Source: Microtetraspora glauca
GTDB lineage: Bacteria; Actinomycetota; Actinomycetes; Streptosporangiales; Streptosporangiaceae
DNA length: 64,000 nt
Assembly (NCBI GenBank): GCA_001570385.1
Contig: BBYL01000023.1
Coordinates: forward strand, 1 to 64,000
Direction: 5' to 3'
Of this stretch, positions 1 through 8,366 are shown in pieces; position 1 is the first letter of the stretch, and each line of letters begins with the position of its first letter. The translations under genes were made by a program, and so were the position numbers. The notes below the pieces were generated by a model, which saw only the letters and a list, made by a program, of their open reading frames with translations, was not told the origin of the DNA and made no database searches.

Positions 1-2624
1 TCGCCCGGGTGGATGCCATCGCGGTGCGGGCGAAGAAGACCGGCCTGCACGCCCCGATCGACCAGGTGCGGGCGGATGTGTTCCTGGGCCTGCTGGACGG
101 CAGCATGTCCGGCCTGGACGACGATCAGATCATCGCCGTCCTGTTCGACAACGCCGCCCGCACACGGGCTGGTGACGAGGACGACTACGACGACCAGCTC
201 TCCGACGATCCCTTCGACGTCACCGACCTCGACGACAGCACCGACCTCTACGGCACCTGCGACGACACCGACGACACTGGGGACGCCGAGAACACCCGGC
301 GCTCCGGCAACCTCCACGACGTCCAGCACGCCAACGGCGAGAAGAACGGCGACGTTGACGACACCGTCACCGGAGCGGTCCCTTACGGCTCTGCCGATCA
401 CAGCAACGGCACCGACCCCTGTAACGCGAACGCGTCCGACGCTGGCGACGGCAGGGCTGACAACACCGACGCCAGCGCGGCCCCCTCCGCTCCATCCGAT
501 CACGGCAACCGCATCGATATGTGTGACCCGGACGGCTCTGGCGACGGCAGGGCTGACGACACCGGCACAAGCGCGACCTCCTCCGCTCCATCCGATCACG
601 GCGACGGCATCGATACGTCGGACGCGTGCGGCGCTGGTGGTGGCGACCTCGGCCCCAATGCGAGCGTCAAAGATCCCCTCGGGGGTAGCGACGCTCCTTG
701 TTTCGAGGCGAGTGCCCGCAGTCCCTTCGACAACGGTGGCGACGTCTGCGCCCCCGAGCCTGGCGACAGCGAGCCTGACGCGGGTCCGCCCGGCCCCGAC
801 CCCGGTCCCGGTCCTGGCGATGGCGATGGCGATGGCGATGGCGATGGCGATGGTGGCCCCGCCGGCCCCGCCCCGGGCTCCGGTCCCGATGCTGGTCCCG
901 GATCGGGGATCGAATCCAACGCCGCCCCTGGCTCTGAGACCGGTAGCGGCAACCTTCAGGTGGGCCTGTCAGGCGCGGGCACCATGACGGGAAGCACGGA
1001 GACCAAAAACGGCATTACGCCCAGCGCAGCGGGGCCCGCCGGTGCGGCGTGGTCGGTCGGGTTCGCGGCCGGTGAGCTACGGGTCCAGGTGTCCACCCTG
1101 ATGCACCTGGACGACCAGCCCGCCGAACTCGCCGGATGGGGACCCATCCACGCGCAGTTGGCTCGCAGACTCGCCAAACGACAGATCGGCGGGGAATGGC
1201 GGTTCGCCGTCTGCGACGAACAGGGCCAACTACTCCACGCCGGGATCACCCGACGCCGACCCGCAGGGTGGCCCCGCCACCCGGTACCAGATCCTGCGCC
1301 CCACCCGGCTGATCCAGCGCCCACACCGCCATTCCGCCCGGCCGAACCAGGCACCTCTTCTGCGTCCCGTCCGGCCGCCCCGGACACCCCTCCTGCATTC
1401 GATCCGACCGCCCCGGACACCTTTCCCGCATCTCGCTTTGCCGATCCGACCCCCCCTCCAGGGGCCGGCTCCGCGAGCGGTCCGGGTGGTGGTTCGGTTC
1501 GCCGTCGCGGGATCGTCGAACTCCAGCTCCCGCTGTCGCTGCTGCACGAGTTGCACGCCGACATCTACGCCCAGGGCGGCTGGGCCGCCGTCATCGCCGA
1601 CATCATGCGCCAATACGGCCAAGCCACAGGGCAGAACTCCCACTCCCCATCCAGCCCTCGAAACGGCCACGGCAACGGAAGCGTCCACGGGGATGGAAAC
1701 GCCGACGGCAGCGGAAGCCTCCACGGCGATGGTGATGATGGCGGTGGTGGCGGCGGTGATGGTGGCGGTGGTGGTGGTGGCGGTGGTGGTGGTGGCGGTG
1801 GTGGTGGTGATGGCGACAGCGGCGGTGAGAGCGCGAGTGTCGTCACCCCGACCGTCGAAGGCGGCAGCACCAGCGGCCTCGGCGCTGCCCAGTTCGCTGA
1901 CGCCCAGTCCGCTGATCCTGGAGCTCTCGGGGTTACGGCTCGCGGTGCTACGGCTCGCGGTGCTACGGCTCGCGGGGTTACGGCTCGCAGTGCTACGGCT
2001 CGCGATGTTACGGATCATGGTGCTGCAGCCCATGCTGCGCGGGACACGGTCACCGGCGGCCAGAAGGCTGCCGGGGATGAGCGGCGGCGGTTCCCCACAG
2101 CCGGGCTGCGTCGATGGATCGAGATCCGCGACAGGGTCTGCTCCCATCCCGGATGCCGTGCACCAGCCGCCCGGTCGGAGATGGACCACACCCGCCAGTA
2201 CGCGAACGGCGGCCCCACCACCGAACACAACCTCGCCGCCGCGTGCGCGCACGACCACGACCTGCGCGACAACGGCTGGCAGGTCATCCAGACCAGCCCC
2301 GGACATGTGACCTGGATCAGCCGGACCGGCCACCGCTACCCGGCCGAGCCGCCACCGATCATCGAACCCATGCCCGAACCCTTCGCCCCCAACGGCTGGA
2401 CCACCGCCAGTGCCGCACGTGCCGCACGTGGGCTCGCGTCCAGCGGGTACGGCGCGGGCAGCATTGCCGGAGCCTCCCAGGAAGAGCTCCCGTTCCTGCC
2501 GACCTGGTCCTATGAACCCGCCTGGTGGGAAGAACCCCGCCCCGAACCCGATCCCGCGCCACAGGATGCGGCGTCATCCGGCCCATCGCTCGACCCCGAT
2601 GGGGAGGACATTCCACCCTTCTGA
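1..2624 (+). CDS. DUF222/HNH endonuclease family protein, 5'-truncated by window edge
   Basis: The C-terminal part is an HNH nuclease domain. It shows a zinc-type pair CSHPGC, then SEMDH, NGGPTTEHN and CAHDHDLRDNGW near residues 705-760 of the visible protein. The first visible residues resemble the end of a DUF222 (13E12-type) domain, so the reading frame very likely starts upstream of base 1; the GTG at 9 is probably internal. Between the two domains lie about 600 residues of Asp/Gly/Pro/Ala-rich low complexity, including Gly-Asp and poly-Gly runs. DUF222-HNH genes are multicopy in actinomycetes; their function is poorly known (possible selfish or DNA-processing elements). The family call is secure, the function is not. 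Confidence 0.8.
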   Translation, partial: ARVDAIAVRAKKTGLHAPIDQVRADVFLGLLDGSMSGLDDDQIIAVLFDNAARTRAGDEDDYDDQLSDDPFDVTDLDDSTDLYGTCDDTDDTGDAENTRRSGNLHDVQHANGEKNGDVDDTVTGAVPYGSADHSNGTDPCNANASDAGDGRADNTDASAAPSAPSDHGNRIDMCDPDGSGDGRADDTGTSATSSAPSDHGDGIDTSDACGAGGGDLGPNASVKDPLGGSDAPCFEASARSPFDNGGDVCAPEPGDSEPDAGPPGPDPGPGPGDGDGDGDGDGDGGPAGPAPGSGPDAGPGSGIESNAAPGSETGSGNLQVGLSGAGTMTGSTETKNGITPSAAGPAGAAWSVGFAAGELRVQVSTLMHLDDQPAELAGWGPIHAQLARRLAKRQIGGEWRFAVCDEQGQLLHAGITRRRPAGWPRHPVPDPAPHPADPAPTPPFRPAEPGTSSASRPAAPDTPPAFDPTAPDTFPASRFADPTPPPGAGSASGPGGGSVRRRGIVELQLPLSLLHELHADIYAQGGWAAVIADIMRQYGQATGQNSHSPSSPRNGHGNGSVHGDGNADGSGSLHGDGDDGGGGGGDGGGGGGGGGGGGGGGGDGDSGGESASVVTPTVEGGSTSGLGAAQFADAQSADPGALGVTARGATARGATARGVTARSATARDVTDHGAAAHAARDTVTGGQKAAGDERRRFPTAGLRRWIEIRDRVCSHPGCRAPAARSEMDHTRQYANGGPTTEHNLAAACAHDHDLRDNGWQVIQTSPGHVTWISRTGHRYPAEPPPIIEPMPEPFAPNGWTTASAARAARGLASSGYGAGSIAGASQEELPFLPTWSYEPAWWEEPRPEPDPAPQDAASSGPSLDPDGEDIPPF
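442..633 (+). repeat. Imperfect 96-bp tandem duplication inside the DUF222-HNH gene
   Basis: Two copies with a 96-base offset (from 442 and from 538) share long blocks such as GGCGACGGCAGGGCTGAC and TCCGCTCCATCCGATCACGG. Each encodes 32 residues, so the reading frame is kept. It lies in the low-complexity linker and is consistent with linker expansion by slippage or unequal crossing-over. Confidence 0.75.
818..855 (+). repeat. GATGGC hexamer microsatellite coding for a Gly-Asp run
   Basis: About six uninterrupted copies of the hexamer GATGGC encode alternating Gly-Asp. Six-base units keep the frame when copy number changes. Confidence 0.85.
1725..1815 (+). repeat. GGTGGC/GGTGGT trinucleotide-rich poly-glycine tract
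   Basis: A nearly pure GGN codon run encodes about 20 consecutive glycines interrupted by Asp. It is a likely hypervariable linker. Long-read and short-read assemblies may disagree on its length. Confidence 0.85.
1928..2012 (+). repeat. Five to six 15-bp repeats encoding Ala-Arg-Gly-x-Thr
   Basis: Copies of a 15-base unit centred on TACGGCTCGCGGTGC repeat in tandem with single-base changes, giving repeated TARGA-type pentapeptides just before the HNH domain. The repeat is in frame and probably structural linker. Confidence 0.8.
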
Positions 2625-3062
2625 ACCGGTGGAATACCGAGCCGGTCCCGATGACGGTAGGGCACCAGACCAGCGGCCCCGTGGCGGGGAAGGTTGCGAT
2701 GCGAGCGCCTCAACGGATGCCCTGGGCGCTGACCCGAGACCGGCCTCAGGCGCGGCGGCGACGTCACCATCGCGGCCGGATCTGGCGAGGAGGGGGCACC
2801 CAGCACGGCGTCCGCGCGCACGAAGGAGGTCACCGTGTGGGCGATCAGCACGCGGCTGAAGCGGCTGAACCCGATGCGGGCCAACACACTCCGAACGGCC
2901 GTGGCATGGAGACGCATATGAAACAGCCGCGCGCGGAGCCACCTGAACCAGCAAAGCAACCGGGAACGACGGGGGTGCGAACAGACCACGCAGACTCACG
3001 ATGAGCGGGAACGGCGCGGGCAGCATGACCGATCGGGCAGGGCTTGACCTGTCAGAAAGGAC
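2625..3062. other. 438-bp intergenic stretch, no gene supported
   Basis: Lies between the stop codon of the HNH gene and the stop codon of the IclR gene (convergent). Open frames exist on both strands but they are Arg/Pro-rich artefacts of GC bias, without a recognisable domain or a good ribosome binding site. I see no clear hairpin with a T-run and no repeats. Confidence 0.5.
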
Positions 3063-3848
3063 CTAATCGGAGTGGCCGAGTTGTGCGGAGATCCGGGCCG
3101 CGGAGTCGAGCAGCAGCCGGACGCAGTCGGCCATGTGCGGCTCGAACCGGGTGACCGGGCCTGAGACGCTGATCGCCGCCACCACGTGACCGTCGTGGTC
3201 GAAGACCGGGGCGGCGACGGAGGCGGCGCCCACCTGGCGCTCCCCCAGCGAGGTGGCGTATCCCCTGGCGCGCGTCTCGGCCAGCTCGGCTCTGAGCTTC
3301 TCGGGGTCGGTGATCGTGGCGTCGGTGACCCGCTCCAGGCGGTGCCTGGCCAGGTAGCCGTCGATCTCCTCGTCGGGCAGAAAGGCCAGGATCGCCTTGG
3401 ACGAGCTGCCCGCGTGCAGTGCGTACGGGATGCCGAGGGAGACCTCCATCCGCAACTCCTGCTTGGGCACGACCTGCTCGGCGTAGAGCCGGGTGTCGCC
3501 GCGACGGATCGACAGGGTGGCGGTCTCGCCGGTCTGGGCGGACAGGCGGCGCAGTTCGCCGGCGGCCAGGAGCCGCAGGTCGGTGCGCGCGAGGTAGGCG
3601 CGCCCCAGGGCGATCGCCGCGTGACCGAGGGCGTAACGCCTGCTGGCCGGGTCCACGGTGATGAGCTCGCGGTTGCGCAGCGCGGTGAGGATGCGGTGCA
3701 CCGCCGCCTTCGTCAGGCCGAGCTCAGTGGCGATCTCGGTCACCCCAAGGTCGGGACGGGGGCTACGCCCGAACAGCAGAAGGACATCCATCGCACGCTC
3801 GACCGCCGCGATGGACCTGCTCTGGCTCTCCGGCTCCTCGGAAGACAT
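3063..3848 (-). CDS. IclR-family transcriptional regulator
   Basis: 261-residue regulator with an N-terminal winged helix (about residues 12-75, including the LGLTKAAVHRIL recognition-helix region) and a C-terminal IclR effector domain ending near residue 255, normal for the family. The start at 3848 (MSSEEPES) is chosen because the open frame runs on upstream without IclR similarity. It is divergent from the oxygenase operon; the 138-bp gap carries a promoter and GTTTCC/GGAAAC half-sites. IclR regulators usually control adjacent catabolic genes and bind palindromes with GGAA-type arms. It is therefore the best candidate for the GAAACA-N-TGTTTC element seen across the locus (inference). Confidence 0.9.
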   Translation of the reverse strand: MSSEEPESQSRSIAAVERAMDVLLLFGRSPRPDLGVTEIATELGLTKAAVHRILTALRNRELITVDPASRRYALGHAAIALGRAYLARTDLRLLAAGELRRLSAQTGETATLSIRRGDTRLYAEQVVPKQELRMEVSLGIPYALHAGSSSKAILAFLPDEEIDGYLARHRLERVTDATITDPEKLRAELAETRARGYATSLGERQVGAASVAAPVFDHDGHVVAAISVSGPVTRFEPHMADCVRLLLDSAARISAQLGHSD

Positions 3849-3858
3849 GGCAACAAGT

Positions 3859-3875
3859 GTATCCCGGTGCGAAAC
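3859..3875. promoter_or_regulatory. Weak half-site pair upstream of the IclR gene
   Basis: GTATCC, five bases, CGAAAC: one mismatch in each arm against the GTTTCC-N5-GGAAAC arrangement seen next to the strong operators. It sits just upstream of the IclR start, where an autoregulatory site would be expected. Confidence 0.35.
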
Positions 3876-3915
3876 GGTTATCGGGTCCTCGTCGCGACAG
3901 CGGCTCCCCAGCGCA

Positions 3916-3944
3916 TTGACACCCAGAACCCCCCTCGTTACCGT
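3916..3944 (+). promoter_or_regulatory. Predicted sigma-70-type promoter of the oxygenase operon
   Basis: TTGACA (3916-3921), a 17-base spacer and TACCGT (3939-3944), reading toward the flavin reductase gene at 3987. Spacing and -35 are ideal; the -10 is moderate. The operator-like half-sites lie directly downstream. Confidence 0.6.
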
Positions 3945-3947
3945 CAG

Positions 3948-3978
3948 CGTTACAACGTTTCCTACAGCGGAACGGCGG
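3948..3978. promoter_or_regulatory. Degenerate IclR-type operator downstream of the -10 box
   Basis: CGTTACAACGTTTCC (3948-3962) reads on the other strand as a degenerate copy of GGAAACA-N-TGTTTCC (about 10 of 14 positions). It is followed by TACAG and CGGAAC, repeating the GTTTCC-N5-half-site spacing found at stronger sites. Its position after the -10 box suits a repressor. Confidence 0.45.
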
Positions 3979-3986
3979 TAGTCTCG

Positions 3987-4496
3987 GTGGACACGAACCT
4001 CCTGCGCGAGGTGCTGGCCCGATGGGCGAGTGGCGTGGTGGTGGTCGCCACCATGACCGACTCGGGCAGGCGGCACGGCATGACGGCCAGCTCGTTCAGC
4101 GCTGTCGCGCTCGACCCACCCTTGATCTCGATCTGTCTCACGACGACGAGCACCACTCAGCGATTGATCGAGCAGAGCGACATCTTCACGGTGAGCATCC
4201 TGGGTCATGACCACGAGCCCATCGGGCGGCGGTTCGCGGGCATGGACAAGTCGGGAACCACGGATCGCTTCGGTCAGGAGCGGTGGGACACCGCCCAGAC
4301 CGGCGCCCCGGTCCTCGCGGACGCGGTCGGCTGGCTGGACTGCCGGGTGGCCGCCAGGCACGAGGCCGGCGACCACACGATCATCCTCGGTACGGTGCAG
4401 GCCGCGGCCACACCGCGCTCGGCCGAGCCACTCATCTACCACGCCCGCACGTTCTGCAAGCTCCGCAACGCGATGATGCAGGGGGTAATCCAATGA
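3987..4496 (+). CDS. Flavin reductase-like FMN-binding protein (two-component monooxygenase partner)
   Basis: 169-residue protein of the flavin reductase/HpaC family. Typical features are the early RWASGVVVVATM segment, the TASSFSAVALDPPLIS flavin-binding block and a C-terminal RTFCKL segment. It would use NAD(P)H to supply reduced flavin to an oxygenase; the immediate downstream gene is such a candidate and overlaps it by ATGA. The GTG at 3987 is chosen because homology begins there. The ribosome binding site is weak (GGCGG). First gene of the 3987-9805 operon. Confidence 0.85.
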   Translation: MDTNLLREVLARWASGVVVVATMTDSGRRHGMTASSFSAVALDPPLISICLTTTSTTQRLIEQSDIFTVSILGHDHEPIGRRFAGMDKSGTTDRFGQERWDTAQTGAPVLADAVGWLDCRVAARHEAGDHTIILGTVQAAATPRSAEPLIYHARTFCKLRNAMMQGVIQ

Positions 4497-5764
4497 TCGC
4501 CGAACGACTCGTCGAGGACATGACCGACGCCGAGCGGGAGCGCGCCGCCCGGGTCGAGTCCGTGCTACCCGCGCTGCGGGCCATGGCGGAGGAGTCCGAC
4601 ATGCGGGCGACGTTCCCCGCCTCGCACGTCGGACTGCTGCGCGACGCCGGGCTACTCGGCCTCGTGGTGCCGGAGAGGTTCGGCGGGCTGGGCGGCACGC
4701 TGCGCGATCTGGCCGCTGCCACCTTCGCCATGGGTACGGCCTGCCCCTCCACCGCGCTGGCCTTCTTCTTCCACAACACCAGCGCCTCCCGCGGGCTGCT
4801 GCCGCTGGAGGCCATCGAGGCCGGGCTGTTCACCGAGGAGGAGGCGCCGAACGTCCGCGCCTTCGCCGAGAAGGTGCTGACCCGGATGGCCGGCGGCACC
4901 TGGCTGGCCAACTTCGCGTCCGAGTCGGTGAAGAGTTCGACCGCCAACATCACGATCGCCACCACCGCTCGCCCGGTCGACGGCGGCTGGGTCCTCGACG
5001 GCGAGAAGTCGTTCGGCTGCGCCACAGGCGTCGCCGACTACTACCTGACCACGGCCAAGCTGGAGGGGCACGAAACCGCCGAGGGCCTCGCCACGTTCTT
5101 CGTTCCGCGCGACGCGGAGGGCGTGAGCGCTCGGGACACCTGGGACGGCCTCGGCATGCGGGCCAGCGCCAACAACGGCATCCGGCTGAACGGCGTGTTC
5201 ATCCCCGCCGAGGAGGCGCTCACGATCCCCGGCGCGTTCACCCGCATGCTCACCATGAGCCGGGGCAGCTTCGTGGGGAACCAGCTCGCCATCTCGGCCG
5301 TCTACACCGGGGCCGCGCAGAGCGCCTACGACCACATCATCGAAACGCTCACCCGCAAGACCTTCGCCGACACCGGCAGGCCGATCGCGTCCTCCCCGCT
5401 GCACCAGCAACTCATCGGCGAGATGACCCAGCAGCTCGAGACCGCGTACCTCTGGCTGCGCTACCAGCTGCTGCTCGAGACCAGCGAGCCCCCGCTGAAG
5501 CCGAAGCAGGAGGTGTTCACGCAGTGGCGGCTCGGCAAGGGCTCGGTCACCGAGGCCTGTTTCCAGGTCGCGCTGATCGCGTTCAAGGCCGGTGGCACCT
5601 CGGGGGCGATGATGAACGGCGTCGTCGGCCGCGCGCTGCGCGACCTCGCGATGGGACTGGTCATGACGTTCCCGGCCGAGCGGGGCAGGCTGGAGACCGC
5701 CCAGATCATCACGGAGGCCAAGGCGAACGAGCTGTTCACCACCGCGGCCCGTTCCGGGGAATGA
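4493..5764 (+). CDS. Acyl-CoA dehydrogenase-fold flavin-dependent monooxygenase candidate
   Basis: 423-residue protein with acyl-CoA dehydrogenase N-terminal, middle (GEKSFGCATG, LGMRAS) and C-terminal domains. The ATG overlaps the flavin reductase stop (ATGA). Members of this fold paired with a flavin reductase (HpaB/DszC-like group) use reduced flavin and oxygen to hydroxylate substrates instead of oxidising acyl-CoA. The pairing makes a monooxygenase the likelier role. A genuine acyl-CoA dehydrogenase cannot be excluded from sequence alone. The substrate is unknown; the context suggests a pyrrole, side chain or phytol-derived compound (inference). Confidence 0.75.
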   Translation: MIAERLVEDMTDAERERAARVESVLPALRAMAEESDMRATFPASHVGLLRDAGLLGLVVPERFGGLGGTLRDLAAATFAMGTACPSTALAFFFHNTSASRGLLPLEAIEAGLFTEEEAPNVRAFAEKVLTRMAGGTWLANFASESVKSSTANITIATTARPVDGGWVLDGEKSFGCATGVADYYLTTAKLEGHETAEGLATFFVPRDAEGVSARDTWDGLGMRASANNGIRLNGVFIPAEEALTIPGAFTRMLTMSRGSFVGNQLAISAVYTGAAQSAYDHIIETLTRKTFADTGRPIASSPLHQQLIGEMTQQLETAYLWLRYQLLLETSEPPLKPKQEVFTQWRLGKGSVTEACFQVALIAFKAGGTSGAMMNGVVGRALRDLAMGLVMTFPAERGRLETAQIITEAKANELFTTAARSGE

Positions 5765-5796
5765 TCGGGAACATCGAGTCCAATAGTGGAGCATTC

Positions 5797-7233
5797 GTGA
5801 TCGACATTCCTGCCCACCGCGACCTGGTGGACGGCACCTGGGCCGACTGCACTGAGGATCTGGACTTCGATCTCGAAGATCCGGCCACCGGCGAAGCCAC
5901 CGGCCGGGCACTCGGGACGGCTCCCGGGCGCATCGAGGCGGCCCTCGACGCCGCCGACGGCAACGCGGCGCGATGGGCCGCCACCCCGCCGGAGCGCCGG
6001 GCCGAACTCCTCGATTCCGCCGCGGAAGCGCTGGACAAGCGGATCGCGGAGATCGTCGCGCTGGAGTCCTTCGCCACCGGGGTGCCGATCCGGCAGACCA
6101 CCCCACTCGGAACGATCGTCTCCGGCTCGTTCCGCCTCGCCGCCGCCCAGCTCCGCGAGGGCTGGTTGCACAGCACACGGGACCGCGAGGACGGGAGGGC
6201 CGTGGAGGTGCACCGGCTGCCCCTCGGCCCCGCCCTATGCCTGGTTCCGTGGAACGCCCCGGCGCCGATGGCCGCGCACAAGGTCGCCAGCGCGCTCGCC
6301 GCGGGCTGCCCGGTGCTCCTCAAGGTGAGCGAGTACGCACCCTACGGCTCCCAGTTGCTCGCCCAGGTTCTGCACGAGGTACTCCCACCGGGCGTCTTCC
6401 AGTTCCTCCAGGGCGGGCCGCGGACCGGTGGGCGGCTGGTCGAGGACCCGCGCGTCCGCGCGGTCTCCTTCACCGGCGGTCTGGCGGGTGGGCGGTCCGT
6501 CGCGGCCGCCTGCGCCGCCGGGCTCCGCCCCGTGCAGCTCGAACTCGGCGGCAACAACCCCCTGGTGGTCATGCCCGACGCCGACACCGGGACCGCCGCG
6601 CGGGCCGCGACGGACCTGCTCACCACGCTCAACGGCCAATGGTGCCGGGCGCTGGGCCGCCTGATCGTCCCCCGTGAGCGCCTCGACGAGATCGTCGAGG
6701 CCGTCGGCGAGCACCTGCGCGCCCTGCGTGTGGGGCCCCCGCTGGAGGAGACCACCGACTACGGCCCCCTGATCCACTCCGTACACCTGCGACGGGTCAA
6801 CGAGGCGATCGCCGCCTCCGGCGGCCTGGCGTTACCGTGCGGGACCGTGCCCGAGGTCGGCAACTTCCTCGCGCCCACGCTGCTCACCGGAACCGATCTC
6901 ACCGACGAGATATTCGGCCCGGTCGCGGCCGTCGTCCCCTACGACACCGTGGACGAGGCCGTCGCGCTGGCCAACGCCACGCCGTACGGGCTGGAAGGGT
7001 ACGTCGTGGGCACGGACGAGGAGCGGTCGCTCGCTGTCGCCCGGCGTGTCCGGGCGGGCGAGGTGAAGGTCAACGGCTCCAGCGTCATGAGCCTGGACCT
7101 GTTCACCCCACGCCCGGCCTGGGGTCTGTCTGGCCTGGGAGAAGAAGGCACCCGCGAAACGCTCCAGTTCTTCACCAACGCCCGAGTCGTCGGTGTCGAG
7201 GGCGGCTTCGCCCTGCACGGGAGGCGGCCATGA
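5797..7233 (+). CDS. Aldehyde dehydrogenase family protein
   Basis: NAD(P)-dependent aldehyde dehydrogenase of about 478 residues. Seen are the catalytic Glu motif LELGGNNP, the catalytic Cys in NGQWCRA and a C-terminal EIFGPVAAV block. Two starts are possible: ATG at 5761, overlapping the upstream stop (ATGA) but with almost no spacing to a Shine-Dalgarno, and GTG at 5797 with GGAG five bases upstream; I prefer 5797. It is second in line after the monooxygenase pair, so it probably oxidises an aldehyde made by them or by phytol oxidation (inference). Confidence 0.85.
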   Translation: MIDIPAHRDLVDGTWADCTEDLDFDLEDPATGEATGRALGTAPGRIEAALDAADGNAARWAATPPERRAELLDSAAEALDKRIAEIVALESFATGVPIRQTTPLGTIVSGSFRLAAAQLREGWLHSTRDREDGRAVEVHRLPLGPALCLVPWNAPAPMAAHKVASALAAGCPVLLKVSEYAPYGSQLLAQVLHEVLPPGVFQFLQGGPRTGGRLVEDPRVRAVSFTGGLAGGRSVAAACAAGLRPVQLELGGNNPLVVMPDADTGTAARAATDLLTTLNGQWCRALGRLIVPRERLDEIVEAVGEHLRALRVGPPLEETTDYGPLIHSVHLRRVNEAIAASGGLALPCGTVPEVGNFLAPTLLTGTDLTDEIFGPVAAVVPYDTVDEAVALANATPYGLEGYVVGTDEERSLAVARRVRAGEVKVNGSSVMSLDLFTPRPAWGLSGLGEEGTRETLQFFTNARVVGVEGGFALHGRRP

Positions 7234-8366
7234 GACGGGTGCTGGTGGCCGGCGCCGGGCCGGTGGGGCTGACCGCGGCGCTCGCCCTCGCGCGAGGCGG
7301 CGTACCGGTAACCGTGCTGGAGGCCGGATCCGAACTGGCGGCCGAGTCACGGGCGTCCACCTTCCACCCGCCCACGCTGGAGATGCTCGCCGAGCTGGAG
7401 GTGCTGGACGAGCTGCTCGCCAGAGGCCTGGTCGCCCGCACGTTCCAGTATCGCGATCGGTCCGGGGGCCCGATCGCGTCTCTGGACATGGACGTCCTCT
7501 CGGGCGACACTCCCTACCCTTTCAGGGTCCAGTGCGAACAGAGCAAGCTCACCCCGATCCTGCTGGACCACCTGCGACGGCACGGCGGCGAGGTCCTTTT
7601 CGGGAGAGAGGTCCGATCGCTGGCCGTCCACGCGGACGAGGTGACCGCCACCACCGCGGGCGACACGTTCACCGGCGACTGGCTGATCGGCGCCGACGGC
7701 GCCCACTCGGCGGTACGCCACGCGCTCGGCATCCCCTTCGAAGGCCTGACCTATCCCGAACGCTTCCTGGTCGCCTCGGCCGACGAGGACCTGGAGCCGC
7801 TGCTCCCAGGGATCGAGCTGATCAACTACGTGTTCGATCCGGCGGAATGGCTCGTGCTGCTCAGGACCCCTGACCACTGGCGGGTCCTGCTGCCCACGCC
7901 GTCCGACACGCCCGACGCGGCCGAGCTGGCCCGCCTGCCCGCGCGGCTGCGCGCCATAGCCGACCCCGGCCGTGACTGGAAGATCGCCCACGCCTCCATC
8001 TACCGGGTCCACCAGCGGATCGCCGCCCGCTTCCGGCACGGCCGGGTGCTCCTGGCCGGCGACGCCGCCCATGTCAACAACCCGCTCGGCGGCCTGGGCA
8101 TGAACAGCGGCATCCACGACGCGGTCGCCGTCGCCACCGCGCTCCTGGCGGACGACGACGACGCGCTCGACGCCGCCGCGTCCAGGAGGCGTGAGGTGGC
8201 GCTCAACCATGTCCGCCCGATGAGCCATGGCACCTGGGAGAAGCTGCGCTCGGCCGACCCGGCGGCGCACCACGCGGAGCTGCGGAACCTGGCCGCCGAC
8301 CCACACGCGGCCCGGACCCATCTGCTTCGCGCGTGCCTGATCTCCTCGCTGCGCGAGACCGCGTGA
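7230..8366 (+). CDS. Class A FAD-dependent monooxygenase
   Basis: 378-residue flavoprotein of the PHBH/FAD_binding_3 family. It has the N-terminal Rossmann GAGPVG, the middle DG motif (GADGAHS) and the GD motif (LAGDAAHVNNPLGG). Enzymes of this class hydroxylate aromatic or heteroaromatic rings with NAD(P)H and oxygen. ATGA overlap with the upstream aldehyde dehydrogenase and a good GGGAGG site (7219-7224) fix the start. It lacks the extra C-terminal thioredoxin-like domain of the larger phenol hydroxylases. The substrate is not deducible; a pyrrolic ring would fit the locus (inference). Confidence 0.85.
   Translation: MRRVLVAGAGPVGLTAALALARGGVPVTVLEAGSELAAESRASTFHPPTLEMLAELEVLDELLARGLVARTFQYRDRSGGPIASLDMDVLSGDTPYPFRVQCEQSKLTPILLDHLRRHGGEVLFGREVRSLAVHADEVTATTAGDTFTGDWLIGADGAHSAVRHALGIPFEGLTYPERFLVASADEDLEPLLPGIELINYVFDPAEWLVLLRTPDHWRVLLPTPSDTPDAAELARLPARLRAIADPGRDWKIAHASIYRVHQRIAARFRHGRVLLAGDAAHVNNPLGGLGMNSGIHDAVAVATALLADDDDALDAAASRRREVALNHVRPMSHGTWEKLRSADPAAHHAELRNLAADPHAARTHLLRACLISSLRETA

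Noticed and set aside
1928-2012. Short repeats resembling a CRISPR array
   Set aside because: Units are contiguous 15-mers without spacers and remain in frame inside a protein-coding gene.
1230-2333. Minus-strand frame opposite the HNH gene with a Thr-rich repeat
   Set aside because: The plus strand carries the HNH motif; the repeat is the complement of the poly-Gly tract.
2625-3062. Several Arg-rich open frames on both strands
   Set aside because: No ribosome binding site, no domain, and mutually overlapping; I leave the stretch as non-coding.
3849-4493. Longer IclR frame (476 residues) starting at 4493
   Set aside because: It would run through the divergent promoter and antisense to the flavin reductase; IclR homology begins at 3848.
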